Notes under the pieces: generated by a model
What the model was told of the DNA's origin: nothing
The model's input: only the letters and a program-made list of their open reading frames with translations
Databases searched by the model: none
Shown here: positions 28,101 through 40,100 of the stretch, piece after piece
Layout of the letters: each line of letters opens with the position of its first letter
Position numbering within the stretch: the stretch's first letter is position 1
Assembly (NCBI GenBank): GCA_035582835.1
Contig: JAYKAV010001831.1
Location: forward strand, 752,373 to 816,372
DNA length: 64,000 nt
Reading direction: 5' to 3'
From: Phoebastria nigripes
Lineage: Eukaryota; Chordata; Aves; Procellariiformes; Diomedeidae
Position numbers and translations under genes: made by a program

Positions 28101-31100
28101 AAGGACAGCAAAGATAGTCTTTCACAAGCATCAGATACATTAATGACTCCACGTGTGACACTTGGGGAGCAGGGTTGTCAGAAGTTAGTTACTCCATAGT
28201 GATAGGATTAGCAAGGTCTCAGTATCTCAATTTCAAGTCTCAGCCTCAAGGCTCCTCTCCCGTGGACACAAGCTTAACCACATCAGCTGGCATCTTACCC
28301 TCAACTGAGGATGAGTTGATAGAACTGAGTACAGATACTTCAAACATCCACTGTGGCTCTCTTTGGGGAAGAAGTCTTGTGCCCAACACAGCATCTCATG
28401 TTTTCCATCGAACCATAGCTTTTCATCTTTCCTTATGGCTCTGGAACTGGAAAAAGCTCCCTCATGAGGCAGCTGCTCCTTTTCTGCCTCTCACCACCAC
28501 TGTCCCAGCAGCTCTTGGGTACAGCCTTGCAGCAAGGGCAGCCGCTGCCGCAGGAGGCACGGCTGTCCTGGCAGACAGCTGATGTTCTCCCAGCACCACA
28601 TCTGAAGAAAGTCCATTTCAGCTTCTCTTAGCCACCCTATCGCAGAACAGTAATTTCCACTCAGGAGAGGAATAAACTATACGGGATAAAACAGTTCTCT
28701 TTACCAAAGGGAGTGGAGGTGGTCTTATGGCAACTATTTGGGTAAGATAAACAAATGCAATTAATTAATTTCTCTCACACCTAAACCAAAATACCTATAC
28801 CAGTATTAAACACTTGAAGTCACCAGCCTGAACACTGCAGGTCAAAGAAAAGGCAATTCTCTTCAGCAAAACCTGCTGCAGCTTTCAGAGCTTTGCAAAC
28901 AGTTGAAGGAGACATCCACAAGCATTCAACAACCAACTGCCAGACATCCTAAATGTAGCACTTGCTACCAAGCTCCTCCTACCATAAACAAATCTTGAGG
29001 CCTGAAGGTAACTATCACACCTGTGTCCTGCGTCATTCCTTCAGCTACCAAAGCAACTGCAAGCTAAGAGTCAAGTTAGCTTTTTTTTTAACATGAAGAT
29101 ACCACATTCTTTGAGGATACTGCATCTTTATACACATATATATCTTTCCATATATTTTGTGTTTCATTTCTTTGTTCTGAAGTCCTTTCAGTAAAAAGTC
29201 AGCTAAAAACAGTTATTCTAAGTAACGTAAATGTCTAATGGTTTGTATTAAGCCTGCATGGGAAATTATCTGCCTGTCTTCAAAAGTAGATTTACTTGGC
29301 TGCCACCAGGTCCAAAATCTTTTTGAAACATGGAACACTACTCTGGGCTTTTTCCTGAAACATGAAGACTACAGCTGGAGTGTGTTAGGTAGGAACAGTC
29401 CCAGCTTTCAATCACTTTCCTGTGCCATTCAGATCAGAAATCTAAAAATTCTCTCCCACATCCCAAGAGATATCACACCTGAGACAGTTGTTGTTTAGCT
29501 ATCTTGGCCAAAATATAAAAATATGTATTTGGTTATACAATGTGGAATAGTACTTACCAAAGACACTGACAGAAAAGGGAGCATCTTTAGCCTAGTGTTA
29601 ACAATGAAACAGAAAAGGGTCTTAAGCTTCGTATCTTCTGTCCCATATGACTCCTTAAACCCCTAGACTCTTTATTCGCTATTCTAGGCTTGGCTTTGAT
29701 TAGAAATTCCATTTTGGACCAGAGAAAAAATTTCCCATGAAGTCTGGTATGTACATTCCTAAAAAGAAGGACTGGTTTCAACTAATTAACATTCTCTAAT
29801 GGAACAGCTATTTTGTCAGAGGATTCATCATCAGCTCTAATTTGACTTCAGAGTAGCTATTAGAGCAGCATGACAGTAATTACATTAGCTGTGAACATAG
29901 CATGTCCCAAAAAGAGGGCAATAAATTAGAGATCGATATAGCAAAATCTGACAAGAGCTGGCAGGGCTTGAAAGCTGCTGCTTCGTGTTGCATTTCCCAG
30001 AAGACACTGACTTGGAAGCAAGTGCTGCTCTGCTATCAGCCCCCCTCTCTGTTACTTGTACAGCTCTCAAGTGGGACAAGAGGAAGAATTATTTTCAGAC
30101 AACAGAATAAACAAGCATGATTTCAGAGACCTTTTCCTCACACTCTATTTTAGGCTAAGACACCTTAGGAGGCAATTTTTCCACATAAAAGCTATACTGC
30201 TTTTCTAAAACAGTCAAGTTCAGAAGTTTACAGAGAATATGCACTACAGTTTGGTTGCTAGACTGGAGACATTTCTTTCCTTTATATTCTGTATAATGCA
30301 AGCAGTTATCCTCAAATCAAAGTCAATGCCCTACTTGAGTCAAGCATTAAAAGTGTGGCAGGACTAAACACTACACTTATTAAGCAGTTCTTTGGGCAAC
30401 TGTCACACAAGAAGCTCCGCAGCCTATGTTTACTCTTTCCACTGCTGAAAAAATCCAGGCTCGACCCATGTCAGAGCCTGAATTAAGAATTACAACAATA
30501 ATCACAAGACCCAAATGGTTAGGCATTTTCTTAACTCTAAATTAGCAGAATAATGAGTTTGCAAATTACTGTTTTCCTATACAAAATCTGAATACCACAG
30601 TCCCTAAAAGCAAGTTGTGGCTGTTACAGGAGAAACACAGATACTGCAAAATAATCTACTGCAATGCCATGTCTCTCTTCTGTTCCCACCACCTGCTAAA
30701 CCAAACCAAAAATGAGAAATCCTAAGTCCTAACAGCATCAAAACTTTTATCATTCACTTTGTAAGAAGTTGCAGGTGTATATTTAACAAGAACTGAGAAG
30801 GGAATGACTCCCAGACCTGTATCATTCCCCACATTAGCACAGCTTGAAGAAGAAACTTCTTTTCTAATAGTCATCAACCTGAACCACCTCAGCTGCACCT
30901 AGCTCTACATTTTATGAACTTTATTCCAAAATAAACATTTTAACTTTATCTTTAAAAAAAAAAAAAGGGAAACTGATAAAAGCAACTGGCATATCAGAGA
31001 GCAAGAAAAAAAAATTCAAGTCTGAAGTTTTACCGTATCTAAAAAGTACAAAGATAAGTAGTTTTCTGAAGTCATTCCTTCCTTTTTTTTTATTATGTGT

Positions 31101-34100
31101 CTTGCAGGAATTCCCACTTTGGGTTATAAACAAGGATTCTTAATTGCAGACCTTCTAATTGAACTTTCACATTTTAAAAATTGCTTTCTTAGATCTTTTG
31201 TAGAAGAAATAGACCACACACTGCACAAATGTGACTTCAGATAAAACATTCTGAGAACATGTTTTTTCCCACAAAACTAGACATCTATTCCTTTATGTAA
31301 CAGGCTTGTTTTCTTTAAAAACAGAGATATGAAAATCTGAGAGAAAAGTGAATGGACTGGGTGACTAAAAAAGATCACATGCACATGATTACACCTTTTA
31401 TCCCCACTTTGCCTTTATGAAACGGAGTACATTTTCTGGATGGATAATGCAGCTTCCAGAAAGAAATTAAAGAGGCTCAAGCTATAAATCAGTCAACTGC
31501 GAAGGTAGCTATAATATACTTTCACAGAAAAAAGCAAACCTGAGTCAGCAGCTCAGAAGTTAAACTAAGAAATTTTCAAAGGGTAAGAAAGATAGTTTTA
31601 ATATTCAGGGCTACTTAACCTTTGAGAAAACAGTAGCAAATGAAAATTACTTCAGACATTTACATGGCTTTAAAAACATCATGCTAGTTACATCACAAAT
31701 TAAGCTGATGAGCTATGGGCTCTTGTTACACTGGTGGTCAGGGAGTGGTCAAAAGATCATTTATTACCAGCATTTTACTCATATAGTGTACAAGGGTGAA
31801 GACAGGAAGGGAGGAGATGAGGAATTCCCTAGGTCAAATACTGTTAAATGCTTTACAGCTTTACCGAAAGATTTATCTTTTATTTTGCTTTATAACTAGC
31901 AGGATTATTTTGGTCTCTTGCTGGTGGTGACCTCATGTTTTGCACCAAACTTTATTTGGTGAACAACCACAAAAAAAAAGATATAATAATAACTGGATTT
32001 AAATGCCAAAGGTGACAAAACTAACAAACTGGGGCCTGTTCCAAAGTGTGAGTTTGCAAGAGAGGCTTTATGACCTAAATTAATGAATTTATTTGAATCT
32101 TTGAAGCTAAGAGCACAGCAGGGTTCAGGATCAAGCTGATTTCATGATACTTTTTAAAGCTTTCTTCCTACCAAACGTAATAAACGTTAAGAAGTCCTAC
32201 AATGTGTATTCATTTTTTTTGAAAACTGAAAAATTGGAAGATAAACCATGCTACTAATTCACAGAATTATGTCAGAACATAATCAGAAACTAAACTGAGA
32301 CACTGTTCAAAATTATGAAATACTTTATGGTACAAGAGAACAATTTTCATATTGCAGACAGTTTTTAGTTCGTGTAAGTTTAGTTCCAAAGAAAAGACAA
32401 AAAATATTTTCCCATGGCTCTAGCACTTACTCGTTTGATCTGCAGATAACATGGATCTTCTGCTTAAGTGTGATCTACACACAGACATTAAAGTCTGTGT
32501 TAAGCAAGCATCTTTGTCAATATGGAGTTTTCAACTATATAAAATTCCTTTAAATGCAAAAGATACTAGCAACCCTGGAACTTTGCCAGGTCAAGCATCT
32601 GCAACTACTGAACACAGCCTACTTTCAATACCAAGCCCTTAAGCTGTTTCCTGAAACAGGATGCATTTGTCTACATAGTGATTGTATATTTATTTTACTC
32701 CAAAAATGCTTACCAAAAAAACCCCAAATTCCCACCCTTCCATACTTTGGGCAACTAGATGTGTATTTCTTTCAGAGACTTAATGCCATGATAGCAATGG
32801 CTAAAAAAAGAAAAATACTTATAAATTGTAAAGTCAGTGCAGAATTTTAATTCTAAGTGTAAATAATTCAAAGAATCACTGTGAACGTATTTTCTTACCA
32901 GATGTTTGCTGTTACACCTTAAAAAAACTAAATAAGCAGCAAAATGGCAGCTGCTTTTCCTTGGTAATATACCACCACAAGCACAAAACATAGACTTGCA
33001 GAATTGCCACTGTAATCTTCTTATAGTACGTAGTAAAAACTCTTCATAATTTCTTGTTTAAAATGGAATAACTAGAATCAATTTGGTCTAATAAAATAGC
33101 AAACCATTTCACAACGGAGGAACAGTTTGATTTGTCTCTCAGTTTGCTGAGAATTAAACTAAGAATTTCCTGGTGTTACAATTTTGAATGTAAGTATTAT
33201 TTGTGTACAGTTGCAACAAATTAGCATTACTTATAAGAAGGGAAATACTAATATACCAGCTTATCTTAAAGAAATGAACGACTTTGTTTAGACATTATAA
33301 GCCTCTTTAAAGCCATAGTTTGCTGCATATAAGTAATATTTATTGAAGGTCAGTCTTCTACCCATTTTGTACGTTCTTTACATTTAACTCCGTATATAGC
33401 AGGAATCAGGGTGCTTTCTAGCTGACAAAGTGTATATTCAGCTTAGGCAGATTTTTAAAAGGGAAAAAAAAGAAATTTTAATTTAATCAGTCCCAATTGC
33501 TGAAGGAAGCCTACCTGAGCATTCTATGACTTGTGGCACTCAACACCATTCAGGACAAAAACGTAAAGCTCAAATAACACAGTTTATCTGTGCAAGCTGA
33601 CTCTGAATAACTGTCTTAATGGGCTTGCCTATCTTCAATGAGAGAAGAATCAAAGTGTTGATGAAGTACAGCTCTAACGTAAGTTCTGTTCATGCATTCC
33701 TTAGACTGTGTGGATGACGGGAAAGGGGAGATGGCTTTTAACCCAGAAGTACTTCTCTATCAAGGAGTTTAGGCAGATGTTTCAGCTAGCAATAGATAAT
33801 ATCAAATTCACAGAGCTGACACACAGTACCATTAAAAAAATTTTTTCTAAAGTTATTCTACCCAGACTAAAAAGTTTTGGTGTTTTTATTTTTAATCTTC
33901 CATTGTTATGTCCCTTTCTGTATTTCAGAACTCCTCCACGGTTTTCTTAAATGAAACATATTTTTGGCAAGTGTTTCCTGTTCCCCCCCTCCCACCACAT
34001 TTAAAAAAGAAATGCTTATTTACACACACAACCTACACCATCAAACATTGGTTTAAATTGAACAATTCTCTTGCAGATATGTCAGAATCCGAAAGCAGTT

Positions 34101-37100
34101 TCTGCTTCCTCAGCCTAAGATTTATTGTCCAGTGAAGAAACAAAAGTTGTAGTGGCTTTTAATACTTTTAGCAGATCACATAATTGGAAAAGTAATTTTG
34201 ATTTTTACAGTTGTCATTATCTTAAGCTGAAGTTCAATTTATAAATTTGCAATCCTTACTTCTGTATCACAGCTTATGTATGTTTTTAAAGAGGTACACA
34301 AATAGACAAATACCGGATTATGAACTTAAACTATTTGTTGTCAAAAGATTCCTCATGGAAACTAGGGTCCTGATTTTGTAAGCCTTTTCATATACCTTCT
34401 CAGAACTGGGTGCTAACTAATCCCAATGCCAATTCATCAGAACACAATCAATGACAAGATACATCATACTTTTTTAGCCCTCAGGACAATCTCCCAAGAT
34501 AGCAGCATTCAAAAAGGTAACTGAAACGGGTGCACTGAGCTTCACAATTTGTCTTGCATCTACTACTGTATTAGGGAGGAAATTGTTAATTTAAAGGGTC
34601 TGGTTTCTGAAAGATTGCTGCAAGTGTTTCACAGAAATATTTAAGTGGTTAGACTCCTAACACCAAGAAAACCCCTAACAGATGATGTTGATCCCACTCC
34701 TTTGCTACATCTTAGGAAGAATGGCAAGTTCCTAATAAGACCAAGCACAATTTTGATAGGTTTTCCATGAAGAATTTTAAATTTCTTTTGCAATACTGTT
34801 TTCAAGCATTTAAACAGAAATAGACAGTCTGACATAATTGCTTCCCTCTTAGTTTATTATCTTTTCATACACATTCCAAAAGACTAAGCTGCCAGCCTGC
34901 CTTAACATGCACAATGAGCAACTTCGGGGATTCAAATTAGTTTCTTGTACTGCTGGAGGTCCAGGGTGTAACTTGCAAAAACAGTCAGCTCCAATGCACA
35001 GTATATCAATAATCATTACCATAGAACAGATATCCATTAGTGTGCTGAGCAGAGCTATACACTGTAAGAAATACTATCAAAAACTTAAATTACACGTCAT
35101 GGCACATCTGCACACAGTATTTAGGAAGGGAGGGCCTTTAATGTCATTTCAACATGACTCGGAAAACAAACTGTGAAATGAAGTCACTGTTATCAATCCT
35201 CTTCAGAGCTAGATTCATCTTCCTGGTCAGAGAGCTCAGCAACAGGAAAGCGCAGGATGGCTGCCACCCCTGTCAGCTGGCCAAGTTGCTCTCCAGACAC
35301 ATGAAGGCTGGAGAAAATGCGTACTGTGCCCATGTTCTCCCGTACGCTATCCACCAATTTAACATATCGGGCACGTGTAGCCACATCCTGGTGCCGGAAA
35401 AGCTCATCACTGATCAGCAAGGTATCAATGGCCATGGCTTCATTGGCCTTCTCCACATGTTTTAGACCATAAAAAGCCCTGTCAGGCTCATGCTGCAGCA
35501 TTTTATAGAAGTCATCTAAGGCTTTGACCTCACCAGCTGCCTTAGTGTCAGAGAGACGGCTAGTTACAGCTGGGTCGCAGAGGGCTTCCTTCAGCGCATA
35601 TTTATGTCCCGAGGAAGAGTGGACCTAGAGTAAAAAAAGTCAAAGGTTTGGTTTTTTTAAATAAAAAGGAGCTTTTTCTTGATTAGCCAATCACAAACAG
35701 CTTCCACTATACATAGTATTTATCTTGATAATTATTCAAGGAAGTTATCTCTTTCTTGAAACCTACATGATTCTTTTCTTAAAGGATCTCTCCTGCAACC
35801 CAAAGCCTATACCAAACCCCTCAAACTGTATTTTAAGAAGTGCAGGAAAGCGGTTTCTCTTATTCAAAGACTGGGTTAAATATGCAAGCCGTTGCAGACA
35901 GTCCTCAAGGTAGGGCCACTTGAAACTACTAAGAAACTAAGACTTAAGCCTCTTCTTTTTAAAGCATTCCAGAAGAGAAAGACCTCTTAAGACACATAGT
36001 GCAAAAGCATCAAGTCTTGCACAACTGCATAGCTACTATGCTTGCAAAGCTGTGAAGCACATTAAAACTTTTCACACGTGCTATTGTCACTTTGCTACAA
36101 ATGCAAAAGGAGGCTTCTTGGTGCAGTTTGTCTCCTAAACGTGACCATTAAGTATTGGGACGCACTTCTCCGTCCGCCCCCCCNNNNNNNNNNNNNNNNN
36201 NNNNNNNNNNNNNNNNNNNNNNNNNNNNNNNNNNNNNNCCCGGCTCCGCCCTTGCCTTTTGCAAGCATAGATTACAGGCTCGCTCCAATTAAAAAATGAT
36301 AAAAGTATCCTCATGAAAAGGAAAAGTTATTTTAGGCTCTAAGTTTGCCTATTTCAATGAAAGGCAAAAAACCCCACCCACTCAATCAATAAGATGACTA
36401 AGGAAAAGGAAAAAATGCTGTGGTCTGCAGAACCTTTAACTATGTAGTACAAAACTAACAACACAATTAACTAACCTCTATCACACCAGGTAGTTTTTTT
36501 TCTTCTTTAAAAAGCTTTAGAAAGCTGTTATTAAACATGCATGCTATATAGTATGGCAGATTAACACTACAGTTAAGCTATTTTCCAACCTGTACTTCAC
36601 TCTTAATTGAAGATTAAATAGGCCCTTACAGGGAATTTGAAATATTTAATACCTTCTCTACTCCACATTAAGGTATCCTACGAAAGAACCATCCCTGTAT
36701 CCTGCATAACTACCTTTGGGAGGCATGAGAATAATTTCCTTATGGTGCTCAGACAGAAATTTGTTTCATAAGTGAATTATTTCCCGTCACCTTTGTAATC
36801 ATCTTCTATTATCACAGACAGCTCTTAAGCCTCTTTCTACCCACTCTGGAGACTGTTTAGCTCCTTACCTGTAGGAACTTGGACCTGTTCTCCAGTAGAA
36901 GCTTGTTGTCAGTCTTGACCGCCTGCTGGAACATGTAGTCACAAAACTGCTCCCGTACGAAGCCTGGGCTAGCCACCAGTACACACTTCACCACCTCAAA
37001 GTTGATATGCCGCTGGATGGCTTGCACCACCTGCTCGTAAAACCTCTCCAGGGCCCGGTCGTGCTGACTGCAGTTCCCTTTCCGCTTGCGGGGGATGTTC

Positions 37101-40100
37101 ACCTCCACCTTGGCACGCGTAAGCGTCATGCTTGGAGTGACCAGGCAGACGTGAGCCAACCCTTCCTGCATGACCACGGCTGCCACATCGGCACTCCAGG
37201 CTGGGTCGCAGGCCTGCTCGATGCGCTCCAGCACCACGCTGTCCCACTGCTTCTTTGCCAGCGTGAACTGCCGGTTGGGCTCCAGCTCGATGGTGTGGTA
37301 GGCCCCCATCTTGACATACTCATTCTCTTGGATGTTAGTGCCCTTGACCCGCAGCTGGCAGGCCTGTGAGTCGAAGTCGATGGCCTCGACGCAGAGAGTG
37401 AGGGTGGTGCGGATGCGGTTGCTGCCCACGCTGCCCGTGGCCGACTCGGTCTGCACCTTCCGGATGGTGGAAGCCCGCAGGCTGTCACCCACCTGCAGCA
37501 GGTTGTAGGTGTGCCACATGTCCTCGGGCTCCTCGGGGATCAGCGTCACCTGCCCCGCATTATCCTTCTCCAGGTCCTTCCTCACCAGCTTCATCCTGGC
37601 GGTTCCTTGCGCCGCCGCGCCCCCCCCGGCTTCCCCTCAGCCGCGGCAGCAGCGGCCAGCAGGCCTGCCCCGGGAGGCCTGGCGGCGGGAGCCGGCCGGC
37701 GGACGAACGGCCTACCCCGCGATGAAGGGCCTCTCCCAAACACCGGCCTGCCCCGGGCCGCGGCGAAGCCTGGGCTGAACCTCAGGCGCGGCGAGACGGC
37801 TCCTCCGAGCACTCACAGCCGGCTCCTCGCCCCGCTTAGCGCGCATGCGCAGCACCCACTGCCGCAAGGCGCATGCGCACAGTCCGTCCTAAAGGCGCCG
37901 GCTGGATGCGCACCTACCCCTGCCTTTTCGCCTCTGCGCCCGACACGCATGCGCACGATCGCTGCCTCCCCGCCGCCTCTGGCTGAAGGCCCAGCGCATG
38001 CGCGGGGGTGCTATGCGCAGAAGCGGCGCATAAGACCGCGCCTTGCCGGCTGCGGTACGGTGCGAGTATCCTGCCGCCTCCGCAAGGCATGGCCGCGAAG
38101 GGTCGGAGATCTGCGGAGGGAGACCACCTGGGTGGGAACTACGTGGCAGCGGCCATGCTCCTGAGTGCTGGGAGGCAGGAGGGGACTGTAAATCGGTGTG
38201 TCCCCCCCCCCCGCTACAGCCTCTCCGTGAGTGAGGCGGGAGGGGGTCGGGGCCCGCGGCCCGCGCTGGTCCCTCCCCTCCAGCTCTGTACAGCGGCCGT
38301 TCACACTTCCAAAGGCTTCTAACGCAGTCCCTCAGATTTGAGAAGAGGAAAAAAAACCCCAAAACTAAGCGGTTGTGGAAGGTCATGGTTACAGATCGAG
38401 AAAGAGATGGGAAAGGTATGGCTTAAGTAGCCAGTTTCCTGGGTGTGGTGCGTGAATGCCGTGGTACGTCGGCGTCGGGGCGGACAGGCGGTACTACCTA
38501 GCAGTTGCTAGTGCGTGAACGAGGCGGCTAGTCGAGCGTCACGGAGTGAAATGAAAACCAGACCCAGGCAACATCAGAACCTGAACTGTTACTTTGACAT
38601 TGCTCTTAAAGCGAACTTCAGCTTAAAAGTTTTTGGTTAAACTTGCTAGTTACACTTCAGCGTATACTGAAACTTGACCTGCTTCCTGAATCTACTAGTT
38701 AGTTACTCAGACAGTTCTGAGAAGCTTCAGAGGCGGATAAGCACGTTTCAAATGAAGTTTGATGTTGACAAATGCAAGTAATATGCCTTGCAAAAACGCA
38801 CAGATCACTTCAATGATACTTGCACAGAAAAAGGACCTGAACAATAACTACACAGCTCAATCTGCAGCCTAGACAAGTTTACCAAGCCAGAAATAATATG
38901 AAAAAGATAACGACATTATGCAAGTACTGCGGCTTATTTTGAAATGGTGTATGGCACTGAAAACTCCATTTCAGAATGAATGTTGCAAATTTGGAAAGAA
39001 TGAGGAAAAGAAAATGAAAAAAATGGAGAACAGAAAAAATGCCTGTATGAAGAATGATTCAAAAGAACAAAAAAAATATTTGAGAAAGTAGACAAACTAA
39101 TGTGCCATGATAAGTGTATCAGGGCAACTGGAACAGGTACAGTAAGTTTGGAATGTCTACACACTCAGTGTGATAACCAAAAAGCAAGAGAACATCCTCT
39201 TAGAGATGAGAAAGTGGCAAATTTAGGATTGTTAAAAGGAGGTTTCTGGTTTCTTCTAGTTATTTCTTTTTTTTGGAAGAAAACAAAAAAAAACCTGTGG
39301 ATTTTGGAATTTGCTGACTTAGAAAGGCTTTGGAGTCAAGGATTTAATGAGATACAAGGCTACTATGAGCAAAAGTCATCCCATATCTCCCATGACGGTA
39401 TACACAGAAATTGCTCTCAAGTATCTAGAACTAGTCAGTTGTTGTGACAGGACACTGAACTCAGATCTGGCCCAGTAATGTGCCTTCCTTGTTTCTAAGC
39501 TTGATACGGATGTAAAAACAACTTTATCAGATATTACATAATAGGATTTATTTATGAGACCTCAGACTCTTGCTGTGAGTACACATGCTTAACTCTGTTA
39601 GCATGAATAGTTTCACAGAAGGAAGCAGGACCACCCAAGGGAATATAACATAAGCACGCGTATAAATAACTTTGTTTGATTCAGGCTTGCACATACTCAT
39701 AATTTTGTATTAATGTTTTGTGGCTTAGGCAAAGAGTGTGCATTCAGCATTCACTTATCTATGTAAATGCCACATGGTGAATTTATGGTGAATTTTCTTC
39801 TTCACATTCTTTGGGATTATAGAATTGCAAGGGTTGACATCATGCTATTCTTTCAAGAAAAACTAGCTGTAGTGCGTATTTACCTTCCACATTAATATTT
39901 ATTTTATTTTTTATTCTTTTGCTGCTGCATATTTACAAACTTTTCTCTGCTTGTTTGTTACAGTCTAATTTTTACAAGCAGCCTCACATCTCTGGAGATG
40001 CAATATATTTTAGATAAAGGTTGCAAGTTGGCATCCAGTACCATCCAGTAGAAAATAAACATGCAGTTCATGCAAGCAGGTGACTTGCTGTATTAAAAAA

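Larger units (their letters stand above)
15603..35192 (-). other. ITGA1 intron 1, 3' two-thirds (downstream of PELO)
   Basis: This is about 19.6 kb between the PELO stop codon and ITGA1 exon 2. It includes the PELO 3' UTR at its right end. It is AT-rich and mostly unique-looking. I see low-complexity runs, a (CTAAA)n patch near 27.37 kb, an A/C-rich tract at 22.73 kb, a single N at 28066 and a possible old CR1-like tail near 24.9 kb. No open frame here shows family resemblance. Confidence 0.75.
37595..38560 (-). promoter_or_regulatory. PELO: PELO 5' UTR and CpG-island promoter
   Basis: A GC- and CpG-rich block runs from the PELO start codon for roughly 0.9 kb upstream, with no TATA box that I can see. 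It contains four palindromic NRF1-type sites at 37841-38003 and a C11 run at 38202-38212. Such islands typically drive housekeeping genes and are often bidirectional. The exact transcription start cannot be read from sequence. Short open frames on both strands are GC-driven and are not called as genes. Confidence 0.8.

Noticed and set aside
28175..28582. 135-codon plus-strand frame in ITGA1 intron 1
   Set aside because: Longest of the intronic frames outside the CR1 and PELO, but no family resemblance and compatible with chance.
36996..37488. Long open frames in other frames over PELO exon 1
   Set aside because: These are shadows of the strongly conserved PELO frame in GC-rich coding DNA.
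37511..38322. Long open frames on the plus strand over the PELO CpG island (up to 217 codons), including one starting [20 protein letters not shown]
   Set aside because: They are composed of GC-driven residues (P, A, R, G) without a recognisable domain or convincing splice donor. A divergent non-coding transcript is possible, but a protein is not supported.
39810..39850. GGATTATAGAATTGCAAGGGTTG resemblance to a reversed CR1 3' end
   Set aside because: Only one diverged tail unit and no following CR1 body.
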